DNA of 64,000 nt from Streptomyces filipinensis. GTDB taxonomy: Bacteria > Actinomycetota > Actinomycetes > Streptomycetales > Streptomycetaceae. Where the stretch lies: positions 124,001 through 188,000 of the forward strand of contig NZ_BMTD01000002.1 of assembly GCF_014649495.1 (NCBI RefSeq), in the 5' to 3' direction. The notes beneath the pieces are model-generated. The model was not told where the DNA came from. It did no database searches and saw only the letters and a list, made by a program, of their open reading frames with translations. Of this stretch, positions 26,221 through 33,347 are shown piece after piece. The position numbers were made by a program, and so were the translations under genes. The first letter of the stretch is position 1. Every line of letters starts with the position of its first letter.

Positions 26221-27438
26221 ATGCATCCGGTGATGAAACCCGCGCTGCGGCGCGGCTGGCGTGATCGCGACACCGTGCAGTTCGGAATGACACCGGCCCA
26301 CGCGCTGACACTGGGCCCGATGGACCCGGCCACAAACGGCTTCCTCGACCTGCTCAACGGCACCCGCGGGCTGCCGCTGCTGCGCGAGGAGGGCCGCCGC
26401 CTGGACCTGCCGCCCGGCCACGCCGACACCCTGCTGACCCGGCTCACCCGCGCGGGCCTCGTCGACGACGCGCGCGGCGGCGGACCGGCCGCGGACGCGC
26501 TGCGCGAGAAGACGGACGTGCTGGCGCGGCTGCGCCCCGACCTCGCCGCGCTCTCCCTGACCACGGCCGAACCGGGCGCCGCGCTCGCCCGCCTCGCCGC
26601 CCGCCGCACACTGCGCGTGCAGGTGCGGGGCGCAGGACGGGTCGGCGCCGTGCTGGCGTCGGTGCTCTCGGGCGCCGGAGTCGGCGAGGTCGACGTCCGC
26701 GACACCGGACGCGTCGAACCCTGGGACGTGGCGCCGGGCGGCCTGCCCGCCGAATCGCTCGGCGAGCGCCGCGACACGGCGGCGCGCAACGCCGTGCGCC
26801 ACGCGGCCCCCGGCCGCCCGCCGCGACACGCCCACTCCCCCGGATCCGGCGCCCAGGACGCCGGCCTCGCCCTGGTGATCCTCGCGCCCCGGGACGAGGT
26901 GGCCGTGCACGCACCCGACCCGGCCGACGCCGAGCCCCTCCTGGCCTCCGGAACCCCGCACCTGTACGCCGGCGTCGTCGAGGCCACGGGTGTCGTCGGA
27001 CCGCTCGTCCTGCCCGGCGCCTCGGGCTGCGCCGGCTGCCTGCACCTCGACCGCGGCGACCGGGACCCGGCCTGGCCCCGGCTGACCGCCCAGTGGCGCT
27101 CCCCGAAGGCCCGCCGGGTCGCGGCCTGCGAGCTGACGCTGGCCACCGCCGTCGCCGGACTGGCCGCGGCACACGCCCTGGCCTTCCTCGACGGGCAGTC
27201 GCCGACCAGCGCGGGTACCCGCTGGGAGGTGTCCCTGCCCGGCCTGGACTGGCGCAGCCGACCGGTCCGGGCGCACCCCGCATGCGGGTGTGGTGCGGCA
27301 CAGAGAGGTAAGAAGGGGGAGCACACCTCAACGGGCGGCGAACGGCGCGCGACAATGGCGGTGCAACGGCCGTCAGCGGAGCGACGACGCAAGGCAGGCG
27401 AGGCGCGGCCGACTGGGACTTGGAGGGCGCATGTCTGA
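26221..27438 (+). CDS. E1/ThiF-like protein with RRE-like N terminus (TOMM cyclodehydratase C-protein type)
   Basis: A 405-aa protein. Residues 15-85 look like the winged-helix peptide-recognition (RRE) domain that begins TOMM/bacteriocin C proteins: Thr-Val-Gln-Phe-Gly, then Gly-Phe-Leu-Asp-Leu-Leu-Asn-Gly-Thr-Arg, then Leu-x-x-Ala-Gly-Leu-Val-Asp-Asp. An E1-like Rossmann fold follows, with Gly-Ala-Gly-Arg-Val-Gly at 137-142 and Asp-Thr-Gly-Arg-Val-Glu-Pro. Zinc-type cysteines are at 270/273 (Cys-Ala-Gly-Cys) and 355/357. No YcaO partner or precursor peptide is nearby. The last 8 nt overlap the start of the ABC1 kinase gene. The ATG at 26221 has a GGGGGGA site; ATG 26191 is also open. Confidence 0.72.
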   Translation: MHPVMKPALRRGWRDRDTVQFGMTPAHALTLGPMDPATNGFLDLLNGTRGLPLLREEGRRLDLPPGHADTLLTRLTRAGLVDDARGGGPAADALREKTDVLARLRPDLAALSLTTAEPGAALARLAARRTLRVQVRGAGRVGAVLASVLSGAGVGEVDVRDTGRVEPWDVAPGGLPAESLGERRDTAARNAVRHAAPGRPPRHAHSPGSGAQDAGLALVILAPRDEVAVHAPDPADAEPLLASGTPHLYAGVVEATGVVGPLVLPGASGCAGCLHLDRGDRDPAWPRLTAQWRSPKARRVAACELTLATAVAGLAAAHALAFLDGQSPTSAGTRWEVSLPGLDWRSRPVRAHPACGCGAAQRGKKGEHTSTGGERRATMAVQRPSAERRRKAGEARPTGTWRAHV

Positions 27439-28801
27439 TCTTCCCCGGAAGGCGGTCACCCGGACCGCCAAGCTCGCCGCGCTTCCGCTCGGCTTCGCCG
27501 GCCGGGCGACCTGGGGGCTGGGCAAGCGGATCGTGGGCGAGTCCGCGGAGATCGTCGGCCGGGAACTGCAACAGCGCACGGCGGAGCAGCTCTTCAAGGT
27601 GCTCGGCGAGCTGAAAGGCGGTGCGATGAAGTTCGGGCAGGCCCTGTCCGTCTTCGAGTCTGCGCTGCCCGAGGAGATCGCCGGCCCCTACCGCGCGGCC
27701 CTGACCAAGCTCCAGGAGGCGGCACCGCCCATGCCGACCCGCACCGTGCACACGGTGCTCGCGGAACGTCTGGGTCCGGACTGGCGCGATCTGTTCGACG
27801 AGTTCGAGGACAAGCCGGCCGCCGCCGCCTCGATCGGGCAGGTGCACCGGGCCGTGTGGCACGACGGCCGCGAGGTGGCCGTCAAGGTGCAGTATCCGGG
27901 CGCCGGCGAGGCCCTGCTCTCCGACCTGGGACAACTGAGCCGGTTCGCCCGCCTGTTGGGGCCGCTGATTCCCGGCATGGACATCAAGCCGCTCATCGCG
28001 GAACTGAAGGACCGCGTCTCCGAGGAGCTGGACTACGCGCTGGAGGCGCAGGCCCAGAGCGCCCACGCGCAGGAGTTCGCGGACGACCCGGACGTGGTGG
28101 TCCCGGCGGTGGTGCACCAGTGCGATCAGGTCCTGGTGACCGAGTGGATCGACGGCATCCCGCTGTCGGAGGTGATCTCGGACGGCACCCAGGAGCAGCG
28201 CGACCGCGCCGGCCAGCTCCTGGCCCGCTTCCTCTTCTCCGGCCCGGCCCGCACCGGCCTGCTCCACGCCGACCCGCATCCCGGCAACTTCCGGCTGCTG
28301 CCCGGCGGCCCGGACGGCGAGGACGGCTGGCGCCTCGGAGTCCTCGACTTCGGCACGGTCGACCGGCTGACCGGGGGGCTGCCTCTGCCCATCGGCACCT
28401 CCCTGCGCATGACACTGGACGGCGAGGCCGAGTCGGTCTACGACATGCTCTGCGCCGAAGGTTTCGTCAAGGAGTCCATAGAGCTGGACCCCGACGCGGT
28501 CCTCGACTACCTGCTGCCGATCATCGAACCGGCCCGGGTCGAGGCGTTCACCTTCACCCGCTCCTGGATGCGCAGCCAGGCGGCCCGCATCGCCGATCCG
28601 CGCTCCCCCGCCTACCAGCTGGGCAAGCGACTCAACCTGCCGCCGGCCTATCTGCTGATCCACCGGGTGACCCTGAGCACGATCGGCGTCCTGTGCCAGC
28701 TGGGCGCCACGGTGCGGCTCCGGGAGGAACTGCAGGAGTGGCTGCCGGGGTTCGTGCCCGAGGAAGAGCTGAGCGAGGAGGAACCGGCGGCGGAGGCTTG
28801 A
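27431..28801 (+). CDS. ABC1/AarF/UbiB-family atypical kinase
   Basis: A 456-aa protein of the ABC1 (UbiB/ADCK) family. The N-terminal Lys-Phe-Gly-Gln motif (family KxGQ) is in Gly-Ala-Met-Lys-Phe-Gly-Gln-Ala. The Ala-rich nucleotide loop is Ala-Ala-Ala-Ser-Ile-Gly-Gln-Val-His, the ATP-binding Lys is in Val-Ala-Val-Lys-Val-Gln-Tyr-Pro-Gly, the catalytic loop is His-Ala-Asp-Pro-His-Pro-Gly-Asn, and the metal Asp is in Leu-Asp-Phe-Gly-Thr. Family members support quinone/isoprenoid lipid metabolism by ATPase activity; the substrate here is unknown. The ATG has a GGAGG site and overlaps the preceding gene by 8 nt. Confidence 0.9.
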   Translation: MSDLPRKAVTRTAKLAALPLGFAGRATWGLGKRIVGESAEIVGRELQQRTAEQLFKVLGELKGGAMKFGQALSVFESALPEEIAGPYRAALTKLQEAAPPMPTRTVHTVLAERLGPDWRDLFDEFEDKPAAAASIGQVHRAVWHDGREVAVKVQYPGAGEALLSDLGQLSRFARLLGPLIPGMDIKPLIAELKDRVSEELDYALEAQAQSAHAQEFADDPDVVVPAVVHQCDQVLVTEWIDGIPLSEVISDGTQEQRDRAGQLLARFLFSGPARTGLLHADPHPGNFRLLPGGPDGEDGWRLGVLDFGTVDRLTGGLPLPIGTSLRMTLDGEAESVYDMLCAEGFVKESIELDPDAVLDYLLPIIEPARVEAFTFTRSWMRSQAARIADPRSPAYQLGKRLNLPPAYLLIHRVTLSTIGVLCQLGATVRLREELQEWLPGFVPEEELSEEEPAAEA

Positions 28802-28820
28802 TCCGGGGTGCCTTGAGCCC

Positions 28821-28870
28821 GGGGTGAGGAGGGGAGGGCGGGGGGGGAGGGGGAGGGAGGGGGGAAGGGC
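28821..28870 (+). other. G-rich tract with G-quadruplex potential
   Basis: Nearly 50 nt of plus-strand sequence made of eight or more runs of three to eight G separated by one or two bases, in the gap between the convergent kinase and zinc-ribbon genes. It may fold into G-quadruplexes and act as a terminator or a polymerase pause site. Confidence 0.6.
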
Positions 28871-28884
28871 CCCCGAAGCGGGGT

Positions 28885-29097
28885 TCACCACCACGCCGAG
28901 TCCAGCCGCCCCTCGATCGCCCGCAGGTTCTCCCTGGAGCAGGTGTCGCAGAAGTACTGGCGGACGCCGTTCTCCACGGAGCAGGTCCAGGTGGTCGGCG
29001 GGGCTCCGTCGGCGGGGGTGCCGCAGCGGGCGCACACGAGCACACGGCGCTCCGGAGTGGAGCCGCCCTGATCACTTCCTCCGGGAAGACTCGTCAC
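28885..29097 (-). CDS. Small zinc-ribbon protein, 70 aa
   Basis: A 70-aa protein with Cys22-x2-Cys25 (Cys-Ala-Arg-Cys-Gly) and Cys50-x2-Cys53 (Cys-Asp-Thr-Cys-Ser), the layout of a treble-clef or ribbon zinc site, and a C-terminal Arg-Leu-Asp-Ser-Ala-Trp-Trp. No enzyme domain. The GTG at 29097 gives the compact protein; a longer frame to 29139 starts in Arg-rich sequence without a ribosome binding site. It lies downstream of the wblC pair on the same strand after a 141-nt gap. Function unknown. Confidence 0.75.
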   Translation of the reverse strand: MTSLPGGSDQGGSTPERRVLVCARCGTPADGAPPTTWTCSVENGVRQYFCDTCSRENLRAIEGRLDSAWW

Positions 29098-29238
29098 CCG
29101 GCGACGATAACTCCGCCGGCCGCGGATCGCCGTGCGCAACGCACCGCGGGGGCCGGTCCGTTCCGCCGGACCGGCCCCCGCCCAGAAGGCTCCGCCTCCC
29201 GGACGGGCCGGGAGGCCACCGCTTCTCAGGTGTGTTCG

Positions 29239-29562
29239 TTACTGCATGACCGCCATGGCGAGCGCGCGCCGGGCGCGCAGCGAGGCGCGTTCGGCGCGGC
29301 GCTGCATCCGCTGGGCGACCGCCAGGCGCACGGCCTGGCGTTCCCGCACGGCGTCATGGAGTCGCTCGTGCATATGCGCACGAGCCAGGGCTTCTTGCAT
29401 GAGTTGCATCTCTCGGGTCCTGTTCTGGCGCGCTTCGGTCGCGCCGGGGGTGCTGACGTCTGTGGTCGCGGAGCCTGCGTGCTCGCTGGTGGACGGCTTC
29501 ATCGGGGCCTGCTTCTTGGGGTCGTGCGTGAGGGGGCGATCGATCGTTCCTGCGGTGTTCAT
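29239..29562 (-). CDS. Small helical Arg/Ala-rich protein coupled to wblC
   Basis: A 107-aa protein: a polar Thr/Pro-rich first half and a second half that is one long amphipathic helix rich in Arg, Ala, Met and Gln (residues 48-107, many heptad-like Ala/Leu positions). There is no recognised domain. Its ATG overlaps the wblC stop by 4 nt (ATGA), so it is very likely translated with wblC and would be induced under the same antibiotic stress. The Arg-rich helix could bind RNA or the ribosome, but that is only a guess. Confidence 0.75.
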   Translation of the reverse strand: MNTAGTIDRPLTHDPKKQAPMKPSTSEHAGSATTDVSTPGATEARQNRTREMQLMQEALARAHMHERLHDAVRERQAVRLAVAQRMQRRAERASLRARRALAMAVMQ

Positions 29563-29927
29563 GCCGTGACCGGGTTCTTCCGCGGGCGACCACGCGGCCG
29601 CTTCCGGGCGACGACGACACCCTGGACGAACAGCTCGCCGCCCCAGACGCCCCAGGGCTCGCGCCGCTCCTTGGCGCCGGCGAGGCAGGCCTCGATCAGC
29701 GGGCAGGTGCGGCAGAGGGACTTGGCGTACTCGACGTCCGCCGGCGACTCGGCGAAGAAGACCTCCGGGTCGTAGGAGCGACAGGGGACGGGTACGCCGA
29801 GGTTCTCGATGGCGTCGTCGAGCGCGGTGAGCGCGGTGAGGGGGGTCAAGGTGGAGTCCTCCGTGAGGCCGGGCGGGGGGATCGTTTGCGAAGGCGGTAC
29901 GGACGGGGCGTGCGCTTCGAGTTGCAC
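29559..29927 (-). CDS. wblC: WhiB-family antibiotic-response regulator WblC (WhiB7 orthologue)
   Basis: A 122-aa WhiB-like protein with the four iron-sulfur cysteines at 49, 72, 75 and 81, the Gly-Val-Trp-Gly-Gly turn at 93-97, and a C-terminal AT-hook Arg-Gly-Arg-Pro-Arg-Lys at 112-117. That AT-hook is the hallmark of the WblC/WhiB7 class, which binds the housekeeping sigma factor and activates genes for resistance to ribosome-targeting antibiotics. The GTG at 29927 has an AGGAAG site; the open frame continues upstream only through a terminator hairpin in the leader. Neighbours (ABC1 kinase, uvrD2) match the whiB7 locus of mycobacteria as I recall it. Confidence 0.93.
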   Translation of the reverse strand: MQLEAHAPSVPPSQTIPPPGLTEDSTLTPLTALTALDDAIENLGVPVPCRSYDPEVFFAESPADVEYAKSLCRTCPLIEACLAGAKERREPWGVWGGELFVQGVVVARKRPRGRPRKNPVTA

Positions 29928-30035
29928 GGTTGGTCTTCCTCGTCTGGTCGTTCCGGCCGGTTGACCGGGTGTCGGCTTGGTACCGGGTTCTTTCCTGTCC
30001 CGAGGCCCCTTCGCTCCGTCGTCCCCGTTTTGGGG

Positions 30036-30077
30036 AAAACAGAAGGGCCGCGGATCCCGGGTGGGGTTCCGCGGCCC
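30036..30077 (-). terminator. Attenuator-like intrinsic terminator in the wblC leader
   Basis: On the minus strand a perfect 10-bp GC stem (GGGCCGCGGA/TCCGCGGCCC, 30077-30045, 13-nt loop) is followed directly by TTCTGTTTT, an unusually good U-tract for this genome. It lies between the stop of the 106-aa leader ORF (30100) and the wblC start (29927), so readthrough is needed for wblC expression. A second small CCCC-AAAA-CGGGG hairpin follows. Confidence 0.75.
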
Positions 30078-30099
30078 TGAAGGCGCCGGCCTGATCGGA

Positions 30100-30420
30100 T
30101 CAGGCTGGATCACTCCAGGGTTCTGGCCCACGGAAGGCCCACATCAGGTGGTGCTGCGTCGTCTGCTTCCGGAATCCGGCACCGGCCGCCGCAAAGGCAT
30201 AGGCATGCGCCTGTGCCGCTACCGCTTCCAGTGCCTTGGTCGGTCGCTCATTGCGCTCACGAACGGGAAGGCCCGCGAGAGCGAGGGAGGACGCCGGACG
30301 CACGGCACGAATGCCGGACAGACCGGTGCCCTGCTGGGAGGCGCCGAGCATGCACAGGGAGACGGCCGAGCGATCGGTCAGTTTGGCCGTGCTGATGGTG
30401 CTGGTGGTGATGCTGATCAC
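30100..30420 (-). CDS. 106-aa ORF in the wblC leader
   Basis: The product begins Val-Ile-Ser-Ile-Thr-Thr-Ser-Thr and has no recognised domain. It is supported as a translated gene by a strong GAGGAGG ribosome binding site 8-9 nt before the GTG at 30420 and by G/C-rich third positions, especially in the first half; codon use becomes looser toward the end. It lies just after the putative WblC-type promoter and before the terminator that precedes wblC. It may therefore be a leader ORF whose translation controls readthrough, an independent small gene, or both. Confidence 0.65.
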   Translation of the reverse strand: MISITTSTISTAKLTDRSAVSLCMLGASQQGTGLSGIRAVRPASSLALAGLPVRERNERPTKALEAVAAQAHAYAFAAAGAGFRKQTTQHHLMWAFRGPEPWSDPA

Positions 30421-30531
30421 TGGACTCGCCTCCTCTCGGCGTCTCAAGGACCGGGGTGAACCAGTCCGTTCGGATATGCAAGTACAACACGGAGTCGGGC
30501 CTTTGGAGAAGGCCGCTGCTTCCGTGCCTAG

Positions 30532-30572
30532 AACCTATGGGGATTGCTGGGGCATGCGCAAACTATTTTTTC
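30532..30572 (-). promoter_or_regulatory. WblC/WhiB7-type promoter of the wblC leader transcript
   Basis: Read on the minus strand: an AT-rich block GAAAAAATAG (30572-30563) directly abuts a TTGCGC -35 (30561-30556), followed after 18 nt by TAGGTT (-10, 30537-30532). An AT-rich segment just upstream of a vegetative -35 is what the WhiB7/WblC AT-hook recognises, so autoregulation is expected. Transcription would start near 30525, giving a leader of about 600 nt before wblC. Confidence 0.6.
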
Positions 30573-30584
30573 GACGAGTTCGTA

Positions 30585-32780
30585 TCAGTCGTCCTCGTCG
30601 GCTTCGCCGACCTCCTGGCCTGCGCAGATGGTCAGGACGTCGGTTCCGTAGCTGCGCAGCTTGCGGCTGAGGACACCGGGGATGCGGGAGAGTTCGGCGG
30701 CGCTCTCGGGCCGCGCCTCGGCGATGGCCATCAAGGTGCGGTCGGTGAAGACGCAGAAGTCCGGCTGGCCGCTGCGCGCGGCCTGGACCGCCCGCCACTC
30801 CCGCAGCCGCTGGTAGAGCGCTTCGTCCATGTCCGACGGGCAGTCCTCGCAGCGCATCAGCTTCATCTCGCCCGCGTCGGTGAGCGTGCGGCCGCAGACC
30901 CGGCAGCGGGCGGGGGTGCGCTGGGCGCGCCGGGGGGAGGCGGCGCCGGCCCGGGTGGTCCCGTGCTCGACGCCTCCGCCGGCGGCGGTGCCCGCGTGGC
31001 CGACGGTGGCGGTGGTGCCGGGACGCAGCCCGTCCAGGAAGCGGCTCGGTCGGCGGTGGGGACGGCCGCCGGGTGAGCGGGACAGGGACCAGGAGACGTG
31101 GAGCCGTTCCCGCGCGCGGGTGACGCCGACGTAGAGGAGGCGGCGTTCCTCCTCGATCTGCTCGTCGGTGCGGGCGTAGGTGATGGGCAGCATGCCTTCG
31201 GCGATGCCGACCAGGAAGACGACGTCCCACTCCAGGCCCTTGGCGGCGTGCAGGGAGGCGAGGGTGACGCCCTGGACGGTCGGGGCGTGCTGGGCGTTCG
31301 CCCGCTCGTCCAGTTCCGCCACGAAGTCGCCGAGGGTGGCGCCGGGCCTGGCGGCGGCGAGGTCGTGGGCGAGGTTGACCAGGGCGGCGAGGGACTCCCA
31401 GCGTTCTCTGACGGCGCCGGAGCCGGCTGGTGGCTTGCTGGTCCAGCCCTCGCCGGACAGGACGGCACGCACCTGGGAGGGCAGGTCCACGGCGTCGTCC
31501 AGCAGGGAGTCGTTGCCGCCGAAGCGGGCCGCGCCGCGCAGGGCGATGCCAGCCTTGCGCACCTCGGCCCGGTCGAAGAACCGCTCGGCGCCGCGTAGCT
31601 GGTAGGGGACGCCGGCGTCGGCGAGGGCCTGTTCGTAGGTCTCGGACTGGGCGTTCGTACGGAAGAGGACGGCGATCCCGGCGGCCGGGACGCCGGCGTC
31701 GATCAGCTCGCGGATGCGGCGGGCGGCGCCTTCGGCCTCGGCGGGCTCGTCGGTGTACTCGGTGTAGACGGGCTCGGGGCCTGGGGCGCGCTGGGAGAGC
31801 AGTTCGAGCCGGTGGTCGGCGGCGCGGCCGCGGGCCTGGGCCAGCAGGCCGTTGGCGAGGCGGACCACCTGGGGGGTGGAGCGGTAGTCCCGGACGAGTT
31901 TGACGACGGTGGCGCCGGGGTGGCGGGTGCGGAAGTCGAGGAGATGGTCGGGCGTTGCTCCGGTGAACGAGTAGATGGTCTGGCTGGCGTCGCCGACGAC
32001 GCACAGGTCGTCGCGGTCGCCGAGCCACAGCTCCAGCAGCCGCTGCTGCAGGGGGCTGACGTCCTGGTACTCGTCGACGACGAAGTGCTGGTACTGGGCG
32101 CGGATCTGTTCGGCGATGTCGTGCCGGTCCTGGAGGATGGCGACGGTCAGCAGCAGGACGTCCTCGAAGTCGATCACCGAGCGGTCGCGCTTGAGGTCTT
32201 CGTAGGCCGCGTAGAGGTGGGCGATCTCGGCGGGGTCGCGGGGGGCCTCACGGCCGGCCTTCGCAGCCGCGTACGCGTAGTCGGCGGGGATGGTCTGGGT
32301 GACCTTGGACCATTCGATCTCGGCGGTGACGTCCCGCAGCTCGCCCCGGTCGAGCCGGGTGCCCAGGCTTACGGCCGCGTCGGCGACGAGCTGGATCTTG
32401 CGGTCGATCAGCCTGGGCATGCCGCCACCGATCGCTTTCGGCCAGAAGTACTGGAGCTGGCGCAGGGCGGCGGAGTGGAAGGTGCGTGCCTGGACGCCGT
32501 GGGCGCCGAGCTGGCGGAGCCGGCCGCGCATCTCTCCGGCGGCGCGGTTGGTGAAGGTGACGGCGAGCACGCTGGAGGGCTGGAGGATGCCGGCCCGGAC
32601 GCCGTAGGCGATACGGTGGGTGATCGCTCGTGTCTTGCCCGTGCCCGCTCCGGCCAGCACGCACACCGGGCCGCGCAGGGCGGTGGCCACCGCGCGCTGC
32701 TCGGGGTCGAGCCCTTCGAGCACCGCGTCGGCCGAGTCCGGTGTCTGCGGGAAGAGGGTGGAGTGCGTTGCTGCTGTCAC
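30585..32780 (-). CDS. uvrD2: UvrD/PcrA-like helicase with tetracysteine and HRDC domains (UvrD2)
   Basis: A 731-aa SF1A helicase. Motif I is Ala-Gly-Ala-Gly-Thr-Gly-Lys-Thr, motif II Asp-Glu-Tyr-Gln-Asp-Val, motif III Ser-Gln-Thr-Ile-Tyr-Ser-Phe, motif V Leu-His-Ala-Ala-Lys-Gly-Leu-Glu-Trp and motif VI Tyr-Val-Gly-Val-Thr-Arg-Ala-Arg. A Cys-x2-Cys/Cys-x2-Cys module (about residues 635-660) and a C-terminal HRDC domain follow, the domain set of mycobacterial UvrD2. It unwinds DNA 3' to 5' in replication or repair. The GTG at 32780 is the best start, since the frame upstream is Ala/Arg low complexity. The wblC promoter begins only a few bases past its stop. Confidence 0.92.
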   Translation of the reverse strand: MTAATHSTLFPQTPDSADAVLEGLDPEQRAVATALRGPVCVLAGAGTGKTRAITHRIAYGVRAGILQPSSVLAVTFTNRAAGEMRGRLRQLGAHGVQARTFHSAALRQLQYFWPKAIGGGMPRLIDRKIQLVADAAVSLGTRLDRGELRDVTAEIEWSKVTQTIPADYAYAAAKAGREAPRDPAEIAHLYAAYEDLKRDRSVIDFEDVLLLTVAILQDRHDIAEQIRAQYQHFVVDEYQDVSPLQQRLLELWLGDRDDLCVVGDASQTIYSFTGATPDHLLDFRTRHPGATVVKLVRDYRSTPQVVRLANGLLAQARGRAADHRLELLSQRAPGPEPVYTEYTDEPAEAEGAARRIRELIDAGVPAAGIAVLFRTNAQSETYEQALADAGVPYQLRGAERFFDRAEVRKAGIALRGAARFGGNDSLLDDAVDLPSQVRAVLSGEGWTSKPPAGSGAVRERWESLAALVNLAHDLAAARPGATLGDFVAELDERANAQHAPTVQGVTLASLHAAKGLEWDVVFLVGIAEGMLPITYARTDEQIEEERRLLYVGVTRARERLHVSWSLSRSPGGRPHRRPSRFLDGLRPGTTATVGHAGTAAGGGVEHGTTRAGAASPRRAQRTPARCRVCGRTLTDAGEMKLMRCEDCPSDMDEALYQRLREWRAVQAARSGQPDFCVFTDRTLMAIAEARPESAAELSRIPGVLSRKLRSYGTDVLTICAGQEVGEADEDD

Positions 32781-32937
32781 ACCGCCATGCTGCCAGGTCG
32801 CCAGGGGCTGCCGTGTCGGTTGTCCACAGGCGGGGCCCCGCGGTCGTACTAATGCGGCGGGTGTCACAGCCGCCCTGTGGATGGCCGCGGCAGGCGTCAG
32901 GGCCCGCCTCGCCGGTGTCGCGGGCATACCCCGGGCG

Positions 32938-32963
32938 GGAATGGCCGGCGGCTCGCGTACGTT
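32938..32963 (+). promoter_or_regulatory. SigR-type (disulfide stress) promoter of the mycoredoxin gene
   Basis: GGAAT at 32938-32942, exactly 18 nt of spacer, and GTT at 32961-32963 match the SigR consensus GGAAT-N18/19-GTT perfectly. Transcription would begin near 32970, about 38 nt before the ATG at 33008. The downstream product is a thiol redox protein, as expected for the SigR regulon. Confidence 0.75.
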
Positions 32964-33007
32964 CTTCCCCCGGACGAACTTTCCGAGCTGCCTGAGGAGC
33001 GCGAGAC

Positions 33008-33250
33008 ATGCAGGGCACTGTGACGATGTACAGCACGACTTGGTGCGGCTACTGCCGGCGGCTGAAGAGCCAGATGGACCGGGAGGGCATCGTCTACACC
33101 GAGATCAACATCGAGCAGGACCCCGAGTCCGCCGCTTTCGTGGAGAAGGCGAATGGCGGAAACCAGACGGTCCCGACCGTGCTCTTCGCGGACGGCTCGA
33201 CGCTCACGAACCCGTCGCTGGCCCAGGTGAAGCAGAAGCTCGCCGCGTGA
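33008..33250 (+). CDS. Mycoredoxin (glutaredoxin-like, Cys-Gly-Tyr-Cys)
   Basis: An 80-aa glutaredoxin-fold protein with the active site Cys13-Gly-Tyr-Cys16, the cis-Pro motif Thr-Val-Pro-Thr-Val, and Ala-Asp-Gly-Ser in the C-terminal strand. This is the Mrx1 type, which uses mycothiol to reduce mixed disulfides on proteins. A GAGGAGC ribosome binding site precedes the ATG. It sits divergent from uvrD2 and convergent with nudC, with a SigR promoter upstream, so it is likely induced by thiol oxidation. Confidence 0.93.
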   Translation: MQGTVTMYSTTWCGYCRRLKSQMDREGIVYTEINIEQDPESAAFVEKANGGNQTVPTVLFADGSTLTNPSLAQVKQKLAA

Positions 33251-33278
33251 CGCTCCGCGGGTTTCCGCGGTGACCGCA

Positions 33279-33314
33279 GCAGGGCGGCCCCTGAAAGATC
33301 AGGGGCCGCCCTGC
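33279..33314. terminator. Bidirectional terminator between mycoredoxin and nudC
   Basis: A perfect 16-bp stem (arms read GCAGGGCGGCCCCTGA) with a 4-nt AAGA loop between convergent genes. Confidence 0.8.
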
Positions 33315-33347
33315 TGTGTCTTCGGTCACCGGCCGCCCGGTGGCCTC

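Noticed and set aside
26045..26233. 62-codon plus-strand frame before the E1-like gene
   Set aside because: No ribosome binding site, atypical codon use, and overlap with the better-supported start at 26221.
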